A stretch of 64,000 nt of DNA from Flavobacterium sp. CYK-55. Its GTDB lineage: Bacteria; Bacteroidota; Bacteroidia; Flavobacteriales; Flavobacteriaceae. The notes below the pieces were generated by a model. The model did no database searches. It was not told the origin of the DNA and was given only the letters and a program-made list of their open reading frames with translations. Positions 44,025 through 52,145 of this stretch are shown here, in pieces. The first letter of the stretch is position 1. Each line of letters starts with the position of its first letter. A program made the translations under genes and the position numbers. The stretch covers positions 1-64,000 of the forward strand of contig NZ_JAHCDK010000005.1 in NCBI RefSeq assembly GCF_018413465.1. The letters are read 5' to 3'.

Positions 44025-45371
44025 TTACGGTGTGTTGAGGTTGTATTTTTCCATGCGACGGTACAAAGCTGCGCGTGACAAGCCCAATTCTTCAGCTGAT
44101 TTGCTGATGTTGAAATGATGTTTGCGCAAGACTTTTTCAATGGTGTGGCGCTCTAGGTCAGAAAGAGCCAAATCTTCGGGCATTTCATAGGCATGAACGT
44201 TCTCTAAATCTAAATCGGTGGCCGAAATCTCGTTTTGTTCAGACAGAATCACGGCGCGTTCAATGCGGTTTTCCATCTCGCGCACATTGCCGTTCCAAGC
44301 GTGTTTTTGTATCTGATCAAGCGCATGCTTAGAAAACTGCATTGCACTACGTTCGTATTTTTCGACCATTTTGTCGAGTAAAAACTGCGCCAGCGGAACT
44401 TTGTCTTCTAATCGTTCGCGCAGCGGTGGTAAAGTAATTTCCATGGTGTTGATGCGGTAATACAAATCTTCGCGAAAGTTCTTGGCAGAAACTTGTTCTT
44501 TTAAATTCAAATTGGTCGCGGTAATCATGCGCACATTGAGCGCGCGCGGTTTGGATTCACCCAACCTAATAACCGTTTTGGTTTGAATAACTTGCAGCAA
44601 TTTTGACTGCAAATGCAGCGGAAGATTTCCGATTTCATCCAGAAAAATGGTCCCGTTTTGCGCATTTTCAAAACGTCCGGCGGTATCGGTTTTGGCATCG
44701 GTAAAAGCGCCTTTGGCATAACCAAAAAGTTCGCTTTCAAAAATATTTTCATTGAGCGAACCTAAATCAACATGCACAAAAGCTTGTTCTTTGCGCTGAG
44801 ATTTTTGATGAATGTGCTGCGCCATAACGTATTTTCCGGTTCCGTTTTCGCCCAAAATAAGCACATTGGCATCGGTTTGAGCCACCTTATCGGCCATGGC
44901 ATATACTTTTTTGACCACTTCAGAAGTGCCGGTAAAAAAACTTTGCAGCGGGTTTGTATTTTGATTTTTCTTTTTGAATTTGCGGCTCTGATCTACCGCG
45001 CTGCTCACTACATCCAGTAATTTTTGGTTTTCCCAGGGTTTGAGGACATAATCAAAAGCGCCTGATTTGAGGCCTTCAACGGCGGTTTCGACTTTGCCGA
45101 AAGCGGTCATCAAAATCACCACAGTTTTGGGTGAGAACGCTTTGATTTCTTTCATAAAATACAAACCCTCGCGACCGTCTTCAAAACCAATGCGATAATT
45201 CATGTCGAGCAATACCACATCAATATCATTTTCGGATAAAAAATGAACCACATTTTTGGGGTTTGTTGCCGTGAAAATATGCTCGAAATGTTTTTTCAAA
45301 AGCATTTTGGCCGCCAAAAGAATGTCTTCTTGATCATCAATAATCAAAAGTGAGGCTTGCGTTTTTTTCAT
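44025..45371 (-). CDS. NtrC-like sigma-54-dependent response regulator
   Basis: The product is 448 residues from the ATG at 45371. An in-frame start at 45413 would run through the operator dyads. The receiver domain (residues 1-125) has LIIDDQEDI and phospho-Asp in VVLLDMNYRIG. The AAA+ domain has Walker A GENGTGKYVMA, the sigma-54 contact loop GAFTDA (a common variant of GAFTGA), Walker B GTIFLDEIGN and an Arg-rich sensor segment. A Fis-type HTH forms the C-terminus (HNISKSAEELGLSRAALYRRM approximates the helix pair; read here as KSAEELGLSRAALYRR). It should activate the divergent efflux operon through the two dyads in the intervening gap, and may repress its own gene. Confidence 0.93.
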   Translation of the reverse strand: MKKTQASLLIIDDQEDILLAAKMLLKKHFEHIFTATNPKNVVHFLSENDIDVVLLDMNYRIGFEDGREGLYFMKEIKAFSPKTVVILMTAFGKVETAVEGLKSGAFDYVLKPWENQKLLDVVSSAVDQSRKFKKKNQNTNPLQSFFTGTSEVVKKVYAMADKVAQTDANVLILGENGTGKYVMAQHIHQKSQRKEQAFVHVDLGSLNENIFESELFGYAKGAFTDAKTDTAGRFENAQNGTIFLDEIGNLPLHLQSKLLQVIQTKTVIRLGESKPRALNVRMITATNLNLKEQVSAKNFREDLYYRINTMEITLPPLRERLEDKVPLAQFLLDKMVEKYERSAMQFSKHALDQIQKHAWNGNVREMENRIERAVILSEQNEISATDLDLENVHAYEMPEDLALSDLERHTIEKVLRKHHFNISKSAEELGLSRAALYRRMEKYNLNTP

Positions 45372-45375
45372 GCAC

Positions 45376-45412
45376 TGTTCGGTTTCGTACAAAAAGTGTC
45401 CGATAGCGAACA
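45376..45412. promoter_or_regulatory. Two enhancer-like dyads (probable binding sites of the NtrC-like regulator)
   Basis: Site 1 at 45376-45391 reads TGTTCG-GTTT-CGTACA and site 2 at 45397-45412 reads TGTCCG-ATAG-CGAACA. Both fit TGTyCG-N4-CGwACA. Their centres are 21 bp apart, two helical turns, as for NtrC-type enhancer pairs. They lie about 65-100 bp upstream of the -24/-12-like element, and site 1 sits 5 bp before the regulator's own start codon. Confidence 0.7.
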
Positions 45413-45474
45413 CTCAAGAAATTAGTTTGTCTGTTATTTAATTGATTTTTAGTGATTTAAAAATTTTAAAATCG

Positions 45475-45489
45475 TGGCACAATTTTGCA
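45475..45489 (+). promoter_or_regulatory. Sigma-54-like -24/-12 promoter element with short spacing
   Basis: TGGCAC-AATT-TTGCA contains exact -24 and -12 halves. GG to GC spacing is 9, while the canonical value is 10. It lies 26 nt before the adaptor ATG at 45515. The T4 run could hide a one-base sequencing error, or the spacing is real. Confidence 0.6.
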
Positions 45490-45514
45490 AATGTCCGTGC
45501 CAAACAAATCAATT

Positions 45515-46756
45515 ATGGACACTCTGATCCTTCGTAAAAATAACAAAAAAAAGTATCTGGCTATGGGCGCGCTGGCTTTCCTGTTTGTTGGTTTTTCGGC
45601 TTACACGGTTCTGAACAAAAAGCGCAATCTGAATGTTTCAAAATCTGAACTCAGCATTCAAGAGGTTACCGAAGATTACTTTGAAGATTTTATGACTTTT
45701 CAGGCGCAGGTTGAACCGCTCAACTCGGTTTTGGTTAATGTGGTCGAAGGCGGTTCAGTACAGGAAATCTATGTCAACAATGGCGATCAAGTGCGTAAAG
45801 GGCAACCATTGGTGCGTTTGTATAATCCGAATACCGAGCTTAATTATATGCAACAAGAAACGGCTATTATTGAACAAATCAACAATCTCAATAAAGCCAA
45901 ACTCGATTTGCGCAATCAAGAACTCGGCATGGCCAAAGATTTAATCGGAATTGAGCATGATTATCAAGATGCGCATCAGTTGTATGAACTCAATAAGAAA
46001 CTCTACGCGCAAGAAATCATCGCCAAAAATGAATGGGAACGCACCCAAGAAAATTACCGTTTTCAAAAAGAGCGCATAGACATCATCAAACAAAGTATAG
46101 CCAAAGAAAAACAAGCCAACCGCATACAAATTTCTCAAATGGGACAATCGGTAAGCATCATGCAAAAAAGCTTGGAAGCTTTGCGCAAAAACAAACAAAA
46201 CTTTTTGATCGTAGCGCCTGAAACCGGCCGATTAACTTCGTTTGAGCCTGTAATCGGAAAAACCTACGAGCAAGGACAGCCGTTGGCCAAGATTGATGTG
46301 ATGAAAGGCTACAAACTCATCGCGCAAGTAGATGAATTTTATCTTGAAAAATTAGCCGAAGGCCAAAAAGGAACCGTTGAATTTGGCGGAAAAAACCTTG
46401 AAGTACAAATCAGCAAAGTCATTGCCGAGGTCAAAAGCGGGCGTTTTCAGGTTGAGTTGAATTTTCTTTCGCCCGACATTTCAGGTCTGAGACAAGGTTT
46501 GAGTTTTGGTGTTCGTCTGAATTTATCGGCCAAAACGCGTTCGTTGGTTTTGCCTAAAGGTGCCTTTTATGCCGAAACTTCAGGACAATGGATTTTTGTG
46601 GTTCACGATGACAAAGCCGAGCGCAGAAACATCAAACTCGGCCGCGAGAATCCGCTGTATTATGAAGTTATATCAGGGCTCAAAGCCGGTGAACAAGTCA
46701 TCACTTCATCTTATAAAGACTACATCAGCAAAGACGAACTAACTATACAAAATTAA
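45515..46756 (+). CDS. HlyD/MacA-type periplasmic adaptor of ABC efflux system
   Basis: The product is 413 residues from the ATG at 45515, since earlier frame starts overlap the promoter. A single N-terminal membrane anchor (YLAMGALAFLFVGFSAYTVL) precedes the periplasmic part. The lipoyl half VQEIYVNNGDQVRKGQPLVR, a long coiled-coil hairpin (~110-230, NNLNKAKLDLRNQ ... QKSLEALRKNKQN), the second lipoyl half LIVAPETGRLTSFEPVIGK, and beta-barrel domains follow. It would bridge the ABC permease and the TolC-like protein encoded downstream. It is first gene of a five-gene operon under the probable sigma-54 promoter. Confidence 0.9.
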   Translation: MDTLILRKNNKKKYLAMGALAFLFVGFSAYTVLNKKRNLNVSKSELSIQEVTEDYFEDFMTFQAQVEPLNSVLVNVVEGGSVQEIYVNNGDQVRKGQPLVRLYNPNTELNYMQQETAIIEQINNLNKAKLDLRNQELGMAKDLIGIEHDYQDAHQLYELNKKLYAQEIIAKNEWERTQENYRFQKERIDIIKQSIAKEKQANRIQISQMGQSVSIMQKSLEALRKNKQNFLIVAPETGRLTSFEPVIGKTYEQGQPLAKIDVMKGYKLIAQVDEFYLEKLAEGQKGTVEFGGKNLEVQISKVIAEVKSGRFQVELNFLSPDISGLRQGLSFGVRLNLSAKTRSLVLPKGAFYAETSGQWIFVVHDDKAERRNIKLGRENPLYYEVISGLKAGEQVITSSYKDYISKDELTIQN

Positions 46757-46779
46757 AGCAATCATCAAAAAACGACTAT

Positions 46780-47481
46780 ATGATACAAATTTCAAATCTT
46801 TCAAAAATCTTCAGAACCGAAGAAGTTGAAACCCGCGCTCTCAGCGGAGTCAACATGACCATCAACCAAGGCGAATTTGTGACCATCATGGGCGCTTCGG
46901 GCAGCGGAAAATCAACCTTGCTGAACATCGTGGGTTTGCTCGACAGCGCTTCAGAAGGAAGTTACCAATTGCTCGGACAAGAAATGACAACGTTAAGCGA
47001 GGGCGAAAAATCAAAATTCCGGAAGCAGAACATTGGTTTTATTTTTCAGAATTTTAATCTGATTGATGAGCTTTCGGTGTATGATAACATTGAGCTTCCG
47101 CTGATTTACAACAACGTTCCGGCGGCTGAGCGCAAACAAAAAGTGGCTGTGATTTCCGAGCGTTTGGGCATATCCCACCGACTCAAACACTATCCGCAAC
47201 AACTCTCAGGCGGACAACAACAAAGAGTTGCAGTGGCGCGTGCGCTGATCAATGATCCGAAGATTATTCTAGCCGATGAACCCACCGGAAACCTCGACAG
47301 CAAAAATGGCAACGAGGTGATGGAGCTGCTCACCGATTTGCACGCGCAAGGCGCCACAATCTTGATGGTCACCCACTCAAATTACGACGCGTCGTTCTCG
47401 CAAAAAACCATTCAAATGAAAGATGGATTGATTCTTTCAGAAAAAATCAACCAAAGAAATGTAGACGTATTTGTTTCCTAA
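46780..47481 (+). CDS. MacB/LolD-type ABC transporter ATPase
   Basis: The product is 233 residues. The nucleotide-binding domain is complete: Walker A MGASGSGKSTLLN, Q-loop FIFQNFNLIDELS, signature LSGGQQQRVAVARAL, Walker B IILADEPTGNLDS and the H-loop VTHSN. NLIDELSVYDNIELPL is typical of MacB/LolD/FtsE-like mechanotransmitting systems. Its partner permease is a separate gene (48291-50723), so the MacB functions are split. It powers conformational pulses in the periplasmic part of the pump and not classical transport through the membrane. Confidence 0.93.
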   Translation: MIQISNLSKIFRTEEVETRALSGVNMTINQGEFVTIMGASGSGKSTLLNIVGLLDSASEGSYQLLGQEMTTLSEGEKSKFRKQNIGFIFQNFNLIDELSVYDNIELPLIYNNVPAAERKQKVAVISERLGISHRLKHYPQQLSGGQQQRVAVARALINDPKIILADEPTGNLDSKNGNEVMELLTDLHAQGATILMVTHSNYDASFSQKTIQMKDGLILSEKINQRNVDVFVS

Positions 47482-47496
47482 TTTAAATAAAAGAGC

Positions 47497-48264
47497 ATGA
47501 TTAAATTGATAATGACCCTTACCGCTGCGCTCGTGAGCATGGTGGTATTTTCGCAGGCTTCTGAAAACAGAACTGTTGGTTCGTTCAACAAATTAAAAGC
47601 CTCAACTCAGGTGCAGGTTTTTTACACCGTTTCTGACCAAATCAAAGTAGAAGTTTCGTGTGAAGACCAACAAAAATTGGCTTATGTTAAAACCGAAGTT
47701 AAAGGATCGACTTTAGAAATCTACATCGATTCATACAACAGAAAAAGTAAAAAAGACAAAGAAAATTACATGCATTTCAAGAATGTACAAGTGTTGGTCA
47801 GCGGCCCGAATTTGCAATCCATTAAAGCCAGCGCTTCAGCTTCGGTACATATTAAAAACCAGATGCAAGCCCAACAACTCAGTCTGGAAGTCGGATCATC
47901 GGCTGATATCATCGGTAACTTCAAAGGCGATTCACTGACGATTCAAGCTTCATCAAGCGGCGATGTAAAAGCGCAAGTTGATTTCAAAAACCTATCTGTT
48001 GATGCCAGCAGCTCAGCCGATGTTCAACTCGAAGGGAATGCACAAACGCTCATCGTTGAAGCCAGCAGCTCAGCCGATTGTTTGTTACGCAATTTAAAAG
48101 CTCAATCGGCAGAAATATTGGCCAGCAGCTCGGCCGATGTTACGGTGCAAGCTACAGCATCACTCCACATAAAAGCGAGTTCAAGTGCCGATGTTGTGTA
48201 TTACGGAAACCCGGCCAAAACAAGCTTTGACAAAAACTCATCGGGCAGCATCACCCACAAATAA
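47497..48264 (+). CDS. DUF2807/GIN-domain beta-solenoid protein inside the efflux operon
   Basis: The product is 255 residues with a signal peptide ending VVFSQ (residue ~20). The GIN-type fold begins NRTVGSFNKLKAST. From residue ~105 short solenoid turns repeat the motif ASSSADV: SIKASASASV, LEVGSSADI, QASSSGDVK, DASSSADVQ, EASSSADC, LASSSADVT, KASSSADVV. At DNA level GCCAGCAGCTCAGCCGAT recurs at 48004, 48061 and 48121 with 57- and 60-nt spacing. It should be periplasmic or surface-bound. Proteins of this family are common in Bacteroidota but uncharacterised. Its place between the ATPase and permease genes suggests a pump accessory role. Confidence 0.82.
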   Translation: MIKLIMTLTAALVSMVVFSQASENRTVGSFNKLKASTQVQVFYTVSDQIKVEVSCEDQQKLAYVKTEVKGSTLEIYIDSYNRKSKKDKENYMHFKNVQVLVSGPNLQSIKASASASVHIKNQMQAQQLSLEVGSSADIIGNFKGDSLTIQASSSGDVKAQVDFKNLSVDASSSADVQLEGNAQTLIVEASSSADCLLRNLKAQSAEILASSSADVTVQATASLHIKASSSADVVYYGNPAKTSFDKNSSGSITHK

Positions 48265-48290
48265 TCATCATCATCAAAAAACGAACAGTC

Positions 48291-50723
48291 ATGATCAAGA
48301 ATTGGCTACACTTATTTGTTTTCAACTTAAAACAAAACAAACTTTTCACCACGCTCAACGTCTTGGGTTTATCCATCGGAATGGCCGGACTTATTTTTGC
48401 CATTTTGTATTGGAATGACGAACAAAGCTACGATGCTTGGAATCCGGCAAAAGATCAGGTTTTTGTGTCGATCAATGCTGTGGCCAAAGACGAATATTGG
48501 TCAACCAATGTGGCGCCGCTCGACAGTTATTTTAAAAAAGATTTCCCGGAGTTAGAAACGCATTGCTATTTTGACAATTGGTATAACAATGAAATGGTGC
48601 ATTATCAAGGCAAAAAAGAATTGCTTAAAATTATCGATGCTCAAGGAACCTTTTTTGCGTGTTTTCCGTTTCAATTTATCTACGGAACTCCACAGTCGGC
48701 GATTAAAGATGCATCGTGTATTGCGCTGTCAGAAAAAGCGGCAAAAAAGCTTTTCGGTGCTCAAAATCCCATGGGTAAAGAAGTGGTTTATTCCGGAAAA
48801 AAGCTCACAGTCAGCGGCGTCTATAATATCCCCGGAAAATCTTCGATGGCGCCTGAAGCTGTGACGCATCTGATTGAAAACCGCATGGAAAGCGATCAAG
48901 ACAACTGGGGCAATTTCAGTTACGGGCTCATGCTCAAACTCAAAAATCCGGCTGATAAAAACCAAGTGATGCAGCGCATTGAAAAACTCATGTACGAACA
49001 CCGCGTGCTGAAATGGGCCAAAGAAGAAGGCATCACGCCCGAAGAATGGCTCAAGAAAAACGGAGGTGATTTATTTCACAGTCAGCTTCAGCCGCTTTCT
49101 GAAATCAGATTGCACGCTATTGCCGAATGCATGGCCGAAGGCAAAGGAAACTATCAGTTTCTGCTCATCATGGTTGGGCTGTCGGTGTTGATTTTGGTTT
49201 TATCGATTGTCAATTATGTCAATATGGCCACCGCAAGCGCCATCAAACGCGCCAAAGAAGTCGGCGTGCGCAAAATCATCGGAGCCAGCAAAGCCAATAT
49301 TATCGGGCAATTTATTTTTGAAACTTCGCTCATCACAGCTTTCTCTCTGTTGATGTCGCTGGTCATTGTTGAGCTTTCATTGCCTTATTACAACGAATTT
49401 TTAGGAAAAGAACTCATCATTCACGGAAGTCAATTTTACGGGCAATTGCTCTTGGTTTTTTTGGTTACTATTGCGGTTTCGGGCATTTTTCCGGCTTTGT
49501 ATGTATCCAATTTTGAAACGCTCAAAGTGCTCAAAGGCAATTTTGGTCGAAGCAAAAGCGGCGTTTGGTTGCGCAACAGTATGCTCGTGCTTCAGTTTGC
49601 TATTGCAACTTTTTTTATCATTGGTTCATACATTGTTTACGAGCAAATCAAATTCATCAGCGCGCGCGATTTGGGCTTCAAAGGCGGTCAGGTTTTGGTG
49701 ATTGATTACCGAAACAAATACGATTGGCACGAACCCGATTACCAACAAAAAATGTTCAATCGTTACCAATTGGTCAGTAGTGAATTGAGAAAAATAAAAG
49801 GTGTCAGCCAAGTAGCTTCGGGTGCGTTTAATTTTGGCTCGGCCAATGGTTCTACTTCAAGTTTTGCCTACCACGACAACAATATTCAAGGGCGCAATAT
49901 GGGCGTTGATTTCGGGATGCTTGAAATGATGAATATTCAAATTAAACAAGGTCGAGGCTTGTCTAATCAATTTGCTTCAGATACGATTAATTCAATGCTC
50001 ATCAATGAGACTGCTTTAAAAATGATGAACGAACCAAACCCGATTGGCAAAGAAATTCAATGGAATGGCCACCAACTCAAAATTGTGGGTGTGGTCAAAG
50101 ATTTTAATTTGTTCGGTCCGCAAGAAGAAGTTCCGCCGATGGTGTTTTTTCACTTCAAAACCATTGATTGGATGATCAACAACGTCAACAAAATGTACGT
50201 TAAAATCGATGCCGATCATCCGGAAGAAACCATTGAGCGCCTCAGAAAATTCTGGTCTAAAAACGTCGATACCGAATATCCATTTACCTACGATTTTGTA
50301 GATAAAGCCTATGCGCGCACGTATGAAAACTATGTCAAACAACGCAATTTGTTTTCGTTACTCAATGTAATTGTTATTCTGATTGCCTTGTTCGGATTGT
50401 TTGCTTTGGCCACGTTCTCAATTGAACGACGTATGAAAGAAATTGCCATCCGCAAAACGTTGGGCGCTGACACATCGGTATTACTCAAAACGCTTTCAAA
50501 GCAATATGTTGTTTTTTGTTTGACGGGCTTTGCTTTGGCGCTGTTTCCGGTGTATTACTTGCTGGATATGTGGCTCGATAATTTTGCATTTCGCATTGAA
50601 ATTTCACTCGTGCCGTTTGTAGTTGGTTTTGTGGTTTTGCTCATTTTAACCTTGCTCGTGGTGCTTTCAAGAGCCTATCAAGCCACGCGTGTCGATGTTT
50701 TAAAATACCTCAAATATGAATAA
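48291..50723 (+). CDS. MacB/FtsX-type ABC permease with two periplasmic domains
   Basis: The product is 810 residues. This is the duplicated form: TM1 near residue 20 (LGLSIGMAGLIFAILYW), a MacB-type periplasmic domain (~45-280), three TM helices (FLLIMVGLSVLILVLSIVNY; ASLITAFSLLMSLVIV region; QLLLVFLVTIAVSGIFPALY), a second TM1-like segment (MLVLQFAIATFFIIGSY), a second periplasmic domain, and a final three-helix FtsX block (LIALFGLFALATFSIERRM; KEIAIRKTLGAD). The KRAKEVGVRKIIGASKANI motif is the ATPase contact loop. The domain order is characteristic of Bacteroidota. It works with the ATPase, adaptor and TolC-like protein of this operon; the substrate is unknown. Confidence 0.93.
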   Translation: MIKNWLHLFVFNLKQNKLFTTLNVLGLSIGMAGLIFAILYWNDEQSYDAWNPAKDQVFVSINAVAKDEYWSTNVAPLDSYFKKDFPELETHCYFDNWYNNEMVHYQGKKELLKIIDAQGTFFACFPFQFIYGTPQSAIKDASCIALSEKAAKKLFGAQNPMGKEVVYSGKKLTVSGVYNIPGKSSMAPEAVTHLIENRMESDQDNWGNFSYGLMLKLKNPADKNQVMQRIEKLMYEHRVLKWAKEEGITPEEWLKKNGGDLFHSQLQPLSEIRLHAIAECMAEGKGNYQFLLIMVGLSVLILVLSIVNYVNMATASAIKRAKEVGVRKIIGASKANIIGQFIFETSLITAFSLLMSLVIVELSLPYYNEFLGKELIIHGSQFYGQLLLVFLVTIAVSGIFPALYVSNFETLKVLKGNFGRSKSGVWLRNSMLVLQFAIATFFIIGSYIVYEQIKFISARDLGFKGGQVLVIDYRNKYDWHEPDYQQKMFNRYQLVSSELRKIKGVSQVASGAFNFGSANGSTSSFAYHDNNIQGRNMGVDFGMLEMMNIQIKQGRGLSNQFASDTINSMLINETALKMMNEPNPIGKEIQWNGHQLKIVGVVKDFNLFGPQEEVPPMVFFHFKTIDWMINNVNKMYVKIDADHPEETIERLRKFWSKNVDTEYPFTYDFVDKAYARTYENYVKQRNLFSLLNVIVILIALFGLFALATFSIERRMKEIAIRKTLGADTSVLLKTLSKQYVVFCLTGFALALFPVYYLLDMWLDNFAFRIEISLVPFVVGFVVLLILTLLVVLSRAYQATRVDVLKYLKYE

Positions 50724-52014
50724 GCTGGTTTTGTTTTTAGTGTTTTTGGGTACAACGCTGGGTTGGTCGCAAACCGAAGTCTGGACGTTGCAAAGCTGCC
50801 TTGAGCAAGGCTTGAAAAACAGCCTCGAAGCCAAAATCAAAAGTTTGCAGTTAAAAAAAGCACAGAAGCTGCATCAGCCTTTGGTTTTGACATGGCTTCC
50901 GGAGGTTTCACTAGGCGGAACGCAGAGTTATAATTTTGGATCCACGATTGATCCGGCCACCAACGGTCGGGTCAGTTCGAACATCCAAAACGACAATTTT
51001 TACCTGAATGCGCAGATGAACCTAATTAATTTTGAAGTTTGGGCCAATCGTTCGCGCTCGGGTATCGACCCAAAAATAGCACAAGCCGATTTGGCTGTTT
51101 TTGAAAACGAATACCAATGGCAAATCCTCGAAAGTTATGGGCAAGCGCTGTTGGCTCAGTCGTTGCAAAACATCCAACAAGAACAGCTCAAGAACGCCGC
51201 TTTTAATCTAGATCGCGTGACTCAAGAAGTTGCCTTGGGCAGTAAACCCACGAGCGATTTATACGATATGCAACTCAGTCATGGGCAAGAAAAAATCCGC
51301 TGTACTGAAACCCAACAACTCGCCGCTTTGCGCAAACGCGAATTGTTGCAACTCATCAATGCTACTGAGGTTCAGCCCGATCAAATAACACTCGAACAAC
51401 CACAGAATATTTCAGCGTTGGAAGTTCAAACCAAATCATTTTCGAACCCAAAAATTGCCTTTGCCGAACTCAATTGGCAAGCCAGTCAAGCCGAGAAACG
51501 CCGACTTCGAGCACGAAATTTACCGGTTTTATCCACCTATTACAGCGCTTCGACTTTTTACTACAAACCGCTCAATCAGCCCAGTGTGGTGGTCGATGAT
51601 TTTCAGACGCAGTTCAAAAACAACAAAAATCAACAAGTCGGTTTACAATTGTATGTGCCGGTTTTTAACGGATTCAGAAACAACCGAAACGTTTCGGCCG
51701 CGCGCATCGAAGAACAAAAAAGCAAATGCGCGCTGGATTTAGCCAAACGTCAAGTTGAAAATCAGTTGCAGACTGAAACCCAAAAGATGGGTCATTATCA
51801 ATTACTCAGTGAGCAATATGAGCAAGTAGTTCAATGGGCCGAATCATCCTTCAAAACTTCGCAAGCCAAATTCAGCGCCGGAAAAATCGATGCCGTGGTG
51901 TTTTCATCGGTCAAGAATCAATGGCTCAACGCACAATTTGACCAGCTTAAAAACCAGCTCATGATTCAATTAACCGATTTTAAAATCAAGCTCATTCAAG
52001 GGCAGATGCTCTAA
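50716..52014 (+). CDS. TolC-family outer-membrane efflux protein
   Basis: The product is 432 residues with a signal peptide ending GWSQ (~19). Two outer-membrane-efflux repeats contain long coiled helices: LKNSLEAKIKSLQLKKAQ, the VSLGGTQSYNFGSTIDPATN strand segment, then ELNWQASQAEKRRLRARNLP and GLQLYVPVFNGFRNNRNV in the second half, followed by the helix ARIEEQKSKCALDLAKRQV. It overlaps the permease gene by 8 bp. It provides the duct for the MacA/MacB-like complex, so this operon encodes a whole tripartite pump plus the GIN protein. Unlike the RND operon's factor it has no lipobox. Confidence 0.92.
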   Translation: MNKLVLFLVFLGTTLGWSQTEVWTLQSCLEQGLKNSLEAKIKSLQLKKAQKLHQPLVLTWLPEVSLGGTQSYNFGSTIDPATNGRVSSNIQNDNFYLNAQMNLINFEVWANRSRSGIDPKIAQADLAVFENEYQWQILESYGQALLAQSLQNIQQEQLKNAAFNLDRVTQEVALGSKPTSDLYDMQLSHGQEKIRCTETQQLAALRKRELLQLINATEVQPDQITLEQPQNISALEVQTKSFSNPKIAFAELNWQASQAEKRRLRARNLPVLSTYYSASTFYYKPLNQPSVVVDDFQTQFKNNKNQQVGLQLYVPVFNGFRNNRNVSAARIEEQKSKCALDLAKRQVENQLQTETQKMGHYQLLSEQYEQVVQWAESSFKTSQAKFSAGKIDAVVFSSVKNQWLNAQFDQLKNQLMIQLTDFKIKLIQGQML

Positions 52015-52058
52015 AGTTTTTCGCGAAAGTGCTATAAAGATTTTCAATTCATTAACCC

Positions 52059-52087
52059 TTGTTTCAAAACATTTCATATTATCTTTG
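52059..52087 (+). promoter_or_regulatory. Consensus promoter of the mrp operon
   Basis: TTG (52059-52061), 18-nt spacer, TATCTTTG (52080-52087). It lies 58 nt before the ATG at 52146. Confidence 0.75.
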
Positions 52088-52145
52088 CCGTCTAAAATCA
52101 GTTTAAATAAAAATTAATCTGATTCCTATTTTTAAGACAGCAAAA

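Noticed and set aside
48004..48138. 18-bp repeats at 57-60 bp spacing, CRISPR-like spacing
   Set aside because: Only three copies, in frame within a beta-solenoid gene, with similar sequence between them. They are coding repeats.
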